This document shows positions 9,145-15,562 of a stretch of 18,310 bases of DNA, piece after piece. The DNA comes from Oscillospiraceae bacterium (lineage in GTDB: Bacteria > Bacillota > Clostridia > Oscillospirales > Ruminococcaceae). Both the position numbers and the translations under genes were made by a program. The first letter of the stretch is position 1. Every line of letters starts with the position of its first letter. The DNA lies in contig JAEDJV010000041.1 of the NCBI GenBank assembly GCA_016296165.1, positions 1 through 18,310 of the forward strand, written 5' to 3'. The notes beneath the pieces are model-generated. The model did no database searches, was not told the origin of the DNA, and worked only from the letters and a program-made list of their open reading frames with translations.

Positions 9145-9215
9145 TTTGTTCCTCCATTTTCCATTTTTATCTCTTTCGTTTTGCTTATACAAAATGTATC
9201 AGCTACACATATTTA

Positions 9216-9245
9216 ATAATACTATATAAACATTACTATTGTCAA
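9216..9245 (-). promoter_or_regulatory. Sigma-A-like promoter of the six-gene transporter operon
   Basis: Read on the minus strand, TTGACA (9245-9240) is followed after 18 bases by TATTAT (9221-9216). This gives a predicted transcription start near 9208 and a leader of about 65 bases before the MalF-like ATG. The leader holds a 5-base inverted repeat ATACA-AAA-TGTAT (9187-9199) that could bind a regulator, but it is short and AT-rich. The -35 match is perfect and the -10 has one mismatch. Confidence 0.7.
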
Positions 9246-9268
9246 GTATTTGTGTATTAAAAAGATAA

Positions 9269-9296
9269 AGACGCAGAGATTTTTTCCCCTGCGTCT
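9269..9296 (-). terminator. Rho-independent terminator of the hybrid kinase gene
   Basis: Arms AGACGCAG (9269-9276) and CTGCGTCT (9289-9296) form a perfect 8-base stem with a 12-base loop. On the minus strand a T-rich run (TTTATCTTTTT) follows, 13 bases after the kinase stop. A T-rich run also follows on the plus strand, so it may work in both directions. It separates the kinase transcript from the transporter operon. Confidence 0.8.
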
Positions 9297-9309
9297 GATT
9301 TTTTTCTTT

Positions 9310-11988
9310 TTACATATATGTGCCAGTTACATCTCTGCCGTTTTCTTCGTTATATTCTGTAATAACAGAACTGCCGTCAAGAAACTGTTTAAGCATTATG
9401 TAAAGCATTTCTTTTTCAAAAGGCTTGGAAAGATAAGCATTCATTCCACTCTGTATTGCATGTTTTTCATCATCGCATGCAGCATTGGCCGTAAGCGCAA
9501 TAATAGGAACAGAACATGCATCCGCCTTATCTGAATTTCGAATGCAGCCGGCCGCCTCATAACCATCCATAAGCGGCATACGAACATCCATAATAATTAC
9601 ATCATAAGTGTAGCTAGGGTTGGATAAAAATGAATATACAGCCTGTTTTCCGTTAAGTGCAAGCTGAACTTTGAAACCAACGTTCTCAAGTAGTGACTTT
9701 GCAAATTCAGCGTTAAAATCATTATCTTCCGCAAGAAGAACTGTTTTCCCGGTAAAATCAAAATTCTGCTGGCTTATAAAAAGGGTTTCTCTGATTGCAT
9801 CTGTGATTGATCTGCATTTTTTTAATTCAAGTGTGAAGAAAAAGGCAGAACCTTTATTTTCCTCGCTTTTTACATTCAGAGTTCCTCCCATAAGTTCAAC
9901 CAGATTCTTACAGATTGAAAGCCCGAGTCCCGTTCCGCCGTAATTTTTTGTAACAGTTACGTCAGCCTGCTCAAACGATTCAAAAATCTTTTTGAGATTT
10001 TCCTTCTTTATCCCTATTCCGTTATCCTCAACAGTAAACTTTAGTATCGATGAATCTTCTTTGTATTCAGTTTCATCGATACGGACATTTATGATTCCGC
10101 TGAAAGGTGTAAACTTAAGTGCATTCGCAGCAAGATTGACAAGCACCTGATGAATTCTGAACTGATCTCCGACAAACAGCTTGTTTGTAAAGTTTCTCTC
10201 AATTGAAAGCTTTATCAAACGCTGCTCTGCCTGAGGTTTAATCATCATCTCAAAGTCTTCAATAAGATTTGTGATATCGAAGATTTCCTGTGTTACTGTC
10301 ATCTTACCGCTTTCTATCTTCGACATATCAAGTATGTCATTCACAAGCGAGGTAAGATATCTGGTTGAAATATTTATTTTCTCAAGACAGTCATAAACCT
10401 CTTCTGCATCGTTTTCGTCTCTTTCAAGAACACATATTGCCCTGTCAGCCATTCCCTTAATTGCATTTATAGGCGTCCGAATCTCATGTGACATGCGTGA
10501 AAGGAATTCTGACTTTGCCTTGCTGGCAAGGTCTGCATTTACAATATTTATGTGAGTAGCAATAACACGTGACAGTTCTTTTAAAGTGGAAATCTCGGAT
10601 GTGGAAAGTTTTCTGTTCTTGTCATGCGTTTCAAAGATAAGACAGCCCTTGAATACTCCCTCATTATATATTGCCGAGAAAATATATTGGTTTTTATCAT
10701 TTTTCTCAAGCATCTTCCTGAGAGACTTTGAAAGTTTCTGTATAATTTTCGGAGTGAGCTGCACCAGACCATCACGTTCAAAATAGTCAATAAGCGCATT
10801 GTAATCCTTACGGTTAAAATCATAAATATTGTTTATGTCTGCCGGCTTACCTTTTTCACACCAGTGATAAGTGAACTTGTAGTACATGTTGTCGTCATTC
10901 ATCTCAAAAATGACAATACGGCTAAAATCAAAAATTCTTGATATCTTAGGAAGAAGAAGATTAATTGCCGTCTTAAGATCTTTACTCTTTTCAAGAAGTG
11001 CGTATGCAAATGAAGTGATATCCCCGTTTTCATGCGGGTTTTCATCAACTATATCAGTTACGCCCTTGTCTATAATAGTTGCATCAAGTACTTTGGCATC
11101 CACAAGATGAGATACTTCAGAATAGAGAAGACTGGAACCCTTCTTTGTCCTTTTTGCAAACATCAGTGTTTTATATGCATAGTCAAACAGCTGATCATAC
11201 TTGTCAGAATAAAATGTATTTACTATCCCGATTGTACAGGAAATACTTATATCCTTGTCCGTTCCTGCATAGATACTGTTTACGCGCTTGCTTATGGACG
11301 AACCGAATGACTTCATATATGACTTGTTGGTATTTTTGGTGAACACCATGAATTCGTCACCGCCGAGTCTTATAACAATATCGGTCGGACGCATTACTGA
11401 CGTAAGTTTTTCGGCCACTTCTTCAAGCACGGAGTTGCCGAATTCCCTTCCATAGAGATTGTTTATCTCAAAGAAATTATCAATGTCAATTATACAGAGA
11501 GCACAAAGTTCACCCTTAGGTTTGATCTTAAGATACTGTTTTATAAGTTTCTCCCCGCGTTCTCTCGAATACAGTCCGGTAAGCCTGTCTTTTCCGGTCT
11601 CTGTATATTCTTCTTCGGTTTCCGAGATCTCCGTTTTCTTATCGCTTACAGTGATAACCATCTTGACCTTGCGTGTATTAACTGAATCATAAAATTCAAG
11701 TTCTCCGTAACACGAAACAGTCTGTATCGTTCTGTCCTTAAATATAATCGGGTGTCTGAAACAAAAATCTCCATTCTCAGTAATACAATCTCGTACGGTA
11801 ACAAGATATTCGTTATAAGCGTCAGTTGGAATAAGACGGCTCATATACAGACCAATGTCTATGTCGTTCTTACTGAACCCGGTAATTTCACTAAAACCAT
11901 CACTTATGCTTATGACCTTGAAGTTATCATCGATATCGACCTGAAAACTTGCATAGCGTTTAGGTTTTATTATTAAGTTTTCTTTCAT
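9310..11988 (-). CDS. Soluble hybrid sensor histidine kinase with PAS and GGDEF domains and a C-terminal receiver
   Basis: The predicted product is 892 residues with no clear membrane segment, so it is probably cytoplasmic. The order is a PAS domain (about 10-115), a GGDEF domain (about 128-295), a GAF-like region (about 315-480), HisKA with 'SHEIRTP' and phospho-acceptor His501, HATPase_c with 'NYGGTGLGLS', and a receiver domain (about 745-880) with 'MDVRMPLMDG' and phospho-acceptor Asp801. The GGDEF motif at 209-213 is exact. An RxxD inhibitory site (RPTD, 200-203) stands 5 residues before it, as in c-di-GMP-making enzymes. The protein could therefore both phosphorylate and make c-di-GMP. 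The start at 11988 lies 11 bases after AGGAG, within a leader of about 70 bases. The longer TTG frame from 12096 contains the promoter itself and is rejected. No separate response regulator is adjacent. Confidence 0.92.
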   Translation of the reverse strand: MKENLIIKPKRYASFQVDIDDNFKVISISDGFSEITGFSKNDIDIGLYMSRLIPTDAYNEYLVTVRDCITENGDFCFRHPIIFKDRTIQTVSCYGELEFYDSVNTRKVKMVITVSDKKTEISETEEEYTETGKDRLTGLYSRERGEKLIKQYLKIKPKGELCALCIIDIDNFFEINNLYGREFGNSVLEEVAEKLTSVMRPTDIVIRLGGDEFMVFTKNTNKSYMKSFGSSISKRVNSIYAGTDKDISISCTIGIVNTFYSDKYDQLFDYAYKTLMFAKRTKKGSSLLYSEVSHLVDAKVLDATIIDKGVTDIVDENPHENGDITSFAYALLEKSKDLKTAINLLLPKISRIFDFSRIVIFEMNDDNMYYKFTYHWCEKGKPADINNIYDFNRKDYNALIDYFERDGLVQLTPKIIQKLSKSLRKMLEKNDKNQYIFSAIYNEGVFKGCLIFETHDKNRKLSTSEISTLKELSRVIATHINIVNADLASKAKSEFLSRMSHEIRTPINAIKGMADRAICVLERDENDAEEVYDCLEKINISTRYLTSLVNDILDMSKIESGKMTVTQEIFDITNLIEDFEMMIKPQAEQRLIKLSIERNFTNKLFVGDQFRIHQVLVNLAANALKFTPFSGIINVRIDETEYKEDSSILKFTVEDNGIGIKKENLKKIFESFEQADVTVTKNYGGTGLGLSICKNLVELMGGTLNVKSEENKGSAFFFTLELKKCRSITDAIRETLFISQQNFDFTGKTVLLAEDNDFNAEFAKSLLENVGFKVQLALNGKQAVYSFLSNPSYTYDVIIMDVRMPLMDGYEAAGCIRNSDKADACSVPIIALTANAACDDEKHAIQSGMNAYLSKPFEKEMLYIMLKQFLDGSSVITEYNEENGRDVTGTYM

Positions 11989-12067
11989 ATTAATGCATTC
12001 TCCTGAAATACTTTTGCTTTTAATAATCCGTTCTGTTACGTTATGAAAAAATATTCTTATCATATTA

Positions 12068-12096
12068 ATTATAACATAATCTGTTTCCTTTTTCAA
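12068..12096 (-). promoter_or_regulatory. Extended -10 promoter of the hybrid kinase gene
   Basis: On the minus strand, TTGAAA (12096-12091) is followed after 17 bases by TATAAT (12073-12068), preceded by TG and one base, which makes an extended -10. The predicted transcript starts near 12061, giving a leader of about 70 bases to the ATG at 11988. This promoter is the main argument against a longer kinase N-terminus. Confidence 0.8.
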
Positions 12097-12135
12097 TCCA
12101 TTACCATATTATTTCAAAGATATTTGCAGATATAA

Positions 12136-12157
12136 ACGAAATTTTTCAATATTTCGT
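12136..12157. repeat. Inverted repeat between the divergent kinase and oadGB promoters
   Basis: ACGAAAT (12136-12142) and ATTTCGT (12151-12157) are perfect 7-base arms around an 8-base spacer. The repeat ends one base before the -35 of the plus-strand promoter and lies 40 bases from the kinase -35. It has no T-run and no upstream gene end, so it is not a terminator. An operator for a dimeric regulator is possible but unproven. Confidence 0.45.
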
Positions 12158-12158
12158 A

Positions 12159-12187
12159 TTGCATTAAAGACTATTTTGAGTTATAAT
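12159..12187 (+). promoter_or_regulatory. Candidate promoter of the oadG-oadB operon
   Basis: A perfect TATAAT at 12182-12187 is preceded after 17 bases by a weak TTGCAT (12159-12164). Transcription would start near 12194, with a leader of about 42 bases. The weak -35 next to an inverted repeat would suit a promoter that is helped or blocked by a regulator. Confidence 0.5.
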
Positions 12188-12235
12188 TAAATTGTATGGT
12201 TTAATTTTTACACTATAGATAGGAGAGTTTTTTAT

Positions 12236-12625
12236 ATGAATATGGTTATTCCATGGACAAAAGTCTGGGCTGTCGTTATTACCGGACTTTCTGTAGTATT
12301 TCTCGCACTTGTCCTGTTAATCATTTTTGTTTCTCTGTTCGGAAAGATTTTCAGTAGTATGGGTAACAAAAAGAAACAGGAAAGTCCAGCACCCGCTGTA
12401 AAAAAAGCACCTGAGCCGGCTGTGGTTATTCCCGAATCCGTTGTTGCTCAGGCCGAAGACGATGACGAAGTGATAGCTGTAATTTCTGCTGCAGTTGCGA
12501 TGATGGCTGCAAGCGACGGAAAAAGTTACGCTGTCAAATCAATTAAGAGAACCGCAAATCAAAATCGTCAGGCTGGTTCTGCATGGAGTGCAGCCGGCAA
12601 ACGTGAAAACACAAGACCTTTTTAA
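12236..12625 (+). CDS. oadG: OadG-like gamma subunit of a Na+-pumping decarboxylase
   Basis: The predicted product is 129 residues. It has a short external N-terminus, one membrane helix (about 11-36), then a linker rich in Lys, Pro, Ala and Glu (about 43-70), and 'DDDEVIAVISAAVAMMAAS' at about 80-98. This order is typical of the gamma subunits of oxaloacetate, methylmalonyl-CoA and glutaconyl-CoA decarboxylases. These subunits hold the soluble carboxyltransferase and biotin carrier to the membrane beta subunit. The ATG follows AGGAG at about 10 bases; an ATG two codons later is an alternative start. The beta subunit gene begins 44 bases downstream. Which decarboxylase it serves cannot be told from this subunit. 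Confidence 0.85.
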   Translation: MNMVIPWTKVWAVVITGLSVVFLALVLLIIFVSLFGKIFSSMGNKKKQESPAPAVKKAPEPAVVIPESVVAQAEDDDEVIAVISAAVAMMAASDGKSYAVKSIKRTANQNRQAGSAWSAAGKRENTRPF

Positions 12626-12669
12626 TAAGTTTTACAATTTAATACAATACGAAAGGATATTATTCTATT

Positions 12670-13866
12670 ATGAGTGAAGTTTTCAGTATCTTCGCGGATA
12701 CACTAAAAGACCTCGCATCAACAAGCGGTTTTGCTAATCTGCAATGGCAGAACTGTGTTATGATTCTGGTTTCATTTATCTTCATGTATCTTGCGATTGC
12801 AAAAAAATTCGAACCGCTTCTTCTTCTTCCTATTTCGTTCGGAATGCTGCTTACAAACCTTCCGCTTACAGCAATGTACACGCCGGAGCTTTTTGCAGAT
12901 CCTACAAACATTGATTACGGAAAAGTACTCCATGACGGCGGACTTCTTGACCTGCTTTATCTCGGAGTTAAACTGCAGTTGTTCCCGCCTCTCATATTTC
13001 TTGGTATCGGAACAATGACTGACTTTGCACCGCTTATCTCAAATCCAAAGAGTTTCCTTCTTGGTGCTGCTGCACAGGCTGGTATCTTTATTACATTTAT
13101 CGGTGCTGCTGTTCTTGGATTTTCAGAAACTGAAGCCGCTTCTATCGCGATAATCGGCGGTGCGGACGGTCCGACAGCTATTTTCGTTTCGAGTAAACTG
13201 TTAAACGGTGACAACAGCATAACAACCGGTACGATTGCTCTTGCCGCTTACACATACATGGCACTTGTTCCTATCATTCAGCCTCCGATAATGAAAGCCC
13301 TTACAACTAAAAAAGAACGTTCCGTTGTGATGGAAACTCTCAGACCGGTAGGTAAAACTGAAAAAATCATCTTCCCTATCGCTGTTACAATCATTATCGT
13401 ACTCCTTGTTCCTTCTGCTGCTCCGCTTGTTGGCATGCTTATGCTTGGTAACCTCCTTAAGGAAAGCGGTGTGTGTGACAGACTCGTAAAGACAGCTCAG
13501 AACGAACTTATGAATATTGTTACTATTTTCCTCGGTGTATCAGTTGGCGCAACAACAACAGCTGACAAGATTATCACAGCTGAGTTTGCAAAGGTTATCA
13601 TTCTTGGCGTTATCGCATTCTCAATTGGTACTGCTTCAGGTGTTCTCTTTGGCAAGGTAATGTACAAAGTTACAGGCGGCAAGGTAAACCCTCTCATCGG
13701 TTCAGCAGGTGTTTCTGCAGTTCCAATGGCAGCTCGTGTTTCACAGAAGGTTGGCGCAAAAGAAAATCCTACAAACTTCCTTCTCATGCACGCTATGGGA
13801 CCAAACGTTGCAGGTGTTATCGGTTCAGCAGTTGCAGCCGGCGTTCTCCTTAGCATTGTAAAATAA
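12670..13866 (+). CDS. oadB: Beta subunit of a Na+-pumping biotin-dependent decarboxylase (OadB/MmdB/GcdB family)
   Basis: The predicted product is 398 residues, the full length for the family, and very hydrophobic with about ten membrane segments. The signature GGADGPTAIF spans residues 163-172; its Asp166 matches the Na+-binding Asp203 of Klebsiella OadB. Other family landmarks are 'NPLIGSAGVSAVPMAARVS' and 'NFLLMHAMGPNVAGVIGSA' near the C-terminus. The subunit decarboxylates carboxybiotin and moves Na+ outward, giving a sodium gradient for an anaerobe. It is preceded by oadG and followed by a strong terminator, so alpha and biotin-carrier subunits must be encoded elsewhere. The name oadB is used in the broad family sense; the acid substrate may be oxaloacetate, methylmalonyl-CoA or glutaconyl-CoA. 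The start follows AAAGGA with about 12 bases of spacing. Confidence 0.95.
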   Translation: MSEVFSIFADTLKDLASTSGFANLQWQNCVMILVSFIFMYLAIAKKFEPLLLLPISFGMLLTNLPLTAMYTPELFADPTNIDYGKVLHDGGLLDLLYLGVKLQLFPPLIFLGIGTMTDFAPLISNPKSFLLGAAAQAGIFITFIGAAVLGFSETEAASIAIIGGADGPTAIFVSSKLLNGDNSITTGTIALAAYTYMALVPIIQPPIMKALTTKKERSVVMETLRPVGKTEKIIFPIAVTIIIVLLVPSAAPLVGMLMLGNLLKESGVCDRLVKTAQNELMNIVTIFLGVSVGATTTADKIITAEFAKVIILGVIAFSIGTASGVLFGKVMYKVTGGKVNPLIGSAGVSAVPMAARVSQKVGAKENPTNFLLMHAMGPNVAGVIGSAVAAGVLLSIVK

Positions 13867-13887
13867 ATTAAATATTAATGAAACATC

Positions 13888-13917
13888 AACATCCTCTGGC
13901 AAACTCCAGAGGATGTT
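13888..13917 (+). terminator. Rho-independent terminator of the oadG-oadB operon
   Basis: Arms AACATCCTCTGG (13888-13899) and CCAGAGGATGTT (13906-13917) make a perfect 12-base stem with the 6-base loop CAAACT. A run of T follows directly. It starts 21 bases after the oadB stop. Confidence 0.93.
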
Positions 13918-13930
13918 TTTTATAAAAAAA

Positions 13931-13976
13931 GACTGATTTCTTCTGTGAATTAAACTTAGCACAAGAGAAATCAGTC
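13931..13976 (-). terminator. Rho-independent terminator of the surface-protein operon
   Basis: Outer arms GACTGATTTCT (13931-13941) and AGAAATCAGTC (13966-13976) pair perfectly. The stem continues inward through one G-T wobble, one mismatch and four more pairs, around a 12-base loop. On the minus strand seven T follow at 13930-13924. It ends the acyltransferase transcript and stands back to back with the oadB terminator. Confidence 0.9.
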
Positions 13977-13994
13977 TATTTAAAAAAGTTTGTT

Positions 13995-15044
13995 TTATAA
14001 CACTTTTCTTACAGCAGGAATTTTTCTTAGTATCCATACTGTAAAAAATGAAATCGCCAGAACCGCAACGGATGTTGCAAAAACCGTTATAAATCCTCCG
14101 TAATTAAACGGATTGAATTTTAGTACTGCAAAAACAAGTTTCAAAAACAGCATATGAATCAGATAAATTCCAAAAGAACATTTGTCTGTCTGATTTAGAA
14201 ACGCTGTGAAAAAATTTGATTTGTCCGCATGTTTTATCCCGCAGGCAAAAGAGAACATGCCAGCTGACTGAAGTACAATGAGAGGAAACGAATAACTCCC
14301 CAGTAAGGAAGTAACCGCACTATTGTTATTTTTTATCGAATATACTGTCAGTATGCATAGAACAGCAGTACATACGATCACTAAAATCAGAGATAAGATT
14401 CGTTTAATCTTTATCTGTCCTGTATGAACAGCATATCCCATGAAAAGATAAAAAGGATAAACCGTATATACGCAGATATAAAACGCAGACTTGACACCGG
14501 CCAGAGTTTCAATTGCCGGAACAAGTGAGAGAAAAACAAAATAGATCAAAAGAAGAAAGAGAAGATCTTTTTTACCGGCTGAGCCCGAAATCATGCGATA
14601 GAAGGGCAGTAAGAGATATAGTGAAATCATGAGATACGGATACCACATATGCTTCCATCCGGTACCTTTTACTGCATCAGCTAATCCATCAGCAATAGCT
14701 TTGATTCCAATTGTTTTATCAGTTACAAAGGAATCAAAAAACGAAAACAAAACTGAAAAAATTATAAGAGCCGCTGCCATTCTTAATATATATTTTCCGA
14801 ATATTTTTTTATAACTCATCTGACGGGAATTATCAAGAAGAAGTGAGCCGGTTGCCATTACAAAACATGGCACAGCCCACATCATTGAATTTCTTACCGA
14901 CAGCATCACAGCGTGTTCAGTAAAGCCCGGTGAGTACGCATCCGCTGCATAGAAGGTGTGAAGAACAACGATTGCTATGCATGCGACTGCGCGAAGAAAA
15001 CTTATGTACTGTATATTCTGACAGCTTTTACTTTCAGTACTCAA
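13995..15044 (-). CDS. Integral membrane acyltransferase, acyltransferase 3 (OafA/NodX-like) family
   Basis: The predicted product is 349 residues with about ten membrane helices. The N-terminal family signature is clear: 'ISFLRAVACIAIVVLHTFY' with the catalytic-type His, then 'VPCFVMATGSLLLD'. Family members move acetyl or other acyl groups from inside the cell to sugars or peptides outside. The chosen start is a TTG at 15044 that overlaps the upstream TGA as TTGA and lies 8 bases after GAAGGG. An in-frame ATG at 15071 would add nine residues (MYRRRRAIL), overlap the previous gene by 31 bases and has no well-placed ribosome site; it remains possible. The gene is last in the operon with a repeat lipoprotein and a secreted transglutaminase-fold protein, so a role in modifying surface glycans is inferred. 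The acceptor is unknown. Confidence 0.88.
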   Translation of the reverse strand: MSTESKSCQNIQYISFLRAVACIAIVVLHTFYAADAYSPGFTEHAVMLSVRNSMMWAVPCFVMATGSLLLDNSRQMSYKKIFGKYILRMAAALIIFSVLFSFFDSFVTDKTIGIKAIADGLADAVKGTGWKHMWYPYLMISLYLLLPFYRMISGSAGKKDLLFLLLIYFVFLSLVPAIETLAGVKSAFYICVYTVYPFYLFMGYAVHTGQIKIKRILSLILVIVCTAVLCILTVYSIKNNNSAVTSLLGSYSFPLIVLQSAGMFSFACGIKHADKSNFFTAFLNQTDKCSFGIYLIHMLFLKLVFAVLKFNPFNYGGFITVFATSVAVLAISFFTVWILRKIPAVRKVL

Positions 15045-15541
15045 TAGAATAGCCCTTCGTCTCCGATACATCCTGAATCCGGATCTGCCGGTTCTTCGGC
15101 AGGCGGATCATTCTGAACGGGTGGTTCGTTCTGTACAGGCTCTTCTGCAGGTGGTTTGTTCTGTACAGGTTCTTCAGCAGGCGGCTCGTTCTGTACAGGT
15201 TCTTCGGCAGGAGACTCATTCTGTACAGGTTCTTCAACAGGCGGCTGATATACTGGGTCTTCGGCAGGTTCTTCATAATAATCTTCGGCATTCTCAGTTT
15301 CCTCAGCCTCAGATTCAGTTTCAGAAGGTTCCGTAACCACTTCTGTTTCAGTCTGCTTTTCAGTTGCAGTTTCTCTGGGAGTTGTTTCCTTTATTGCTTC
15401 TGTTGTTTCTTCAGTTTTGCCTTCAGATGTAACTGTTGTTACATCACTTTCAGGATTTACTTCAAGATTTTCTGATGAACATCCTGTCATTAATACTGCA
15501 CCAGTTAAAAGTGCAGCTATTGATATAATATTCTTTTTCAT
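15041..15541 (-). CDS. Small lipoprotein with Thr/Glu-rich linker and Pro/Glu repeats
   Basis: The predicted product is 166 residues. A lipoprotein signal ends in LMTGC with Cys21. A long low-complexity part rich in Thr and Glu (about 28-85) follows, then a repeat of the form P-x-E-E-P-V-Q-N-x-P in four copies and a partial one (about 97-150), and a short acidic tail. No enzyme domain is visible. Such extended segments usually act as wall-spanning spacers or ligand strings. The start at 15541 lies 9 bases after AAAGGG; the ATG at 15550 sits directly on that site and is rejected. The gene starts 21 bases after the transglutaminase-fold gene and is coupled to the acyltransferase gene. I do not recognise a named family. 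Confidence 0.8.
   Translation of the reverse strand: MKKNIISIAALLTGAVLMTGCSSENLEVNPESDVTTVTSEGKTEETTEAIKETTPRETATEKQTETEVVTEPSETESEAEETENAEDYYEEPAEDPVYQPPVEEPVQNESPAEEPVQNEPPAEEPVQNKPPAEEPVQNEPPVQNDPPAEEPADPDSGCIGDEGLFY
15131..15250. repeat. Four 30-bp tandem repeats inside the lipoprotein gene
   Basis: Units begin at 15131, 15161, 15191 and 15221 with the conserved start CTGTACAGG followed by TTCTTC, and differ mainly at third codon positions. A degenerate partial copy lies at about 15089-15130. Each unit codes for one 10-residue P-x-E-E-P-V-Q-N-x-P repeat. Copy number could change by slippage or recombination, which would alter the length of the extracellular spacer. Confidence 0.9.
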
Positions 15542-15562
15542 TTCTTTCATCCCTTTTAGTTA

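Noticed and set aside
9145..9192. Longer MalF-like start at a TTG (9192)
   Set aside because: It lacks a ribosome site and lies in the leader of the promoter at 9216-9245; the ATG at 9144 has GGAGG at ideal spacing.
9250..9534. Plus-strand open frame of 94 codons over the kinase 3' end
   Set aside because: It starts across the terminator hairpin and runs antisense to the receiver domain; its composition is that of antisense AT-rich DNA.
11989..12061. Possible riboswitch in the kinase leader
   Set aside because: The leader is only about 70 bases and shows no convincing stem or known aptamer core.
11989..12096. Longer hybrid kinase N-terminus from a TTG (12096)
   Set aside because: The added segment contains the -35 and extended -10 boxes, so it would not be transcribed from that promoter.
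13497..13856. Minus-strand open frame of 119 codons opposite oadB
   Set aside because: oadB has exact family motifs across this stretch; the antisense product is an Ala/Pro/Thr-rich shadow.
15089..15250. Regular 30-bp repeats that might suggest a CRISPR array
   Set aside because: The units are directly joined without spacers and encode in-frame 10-residue repeats of a lipoprotein.
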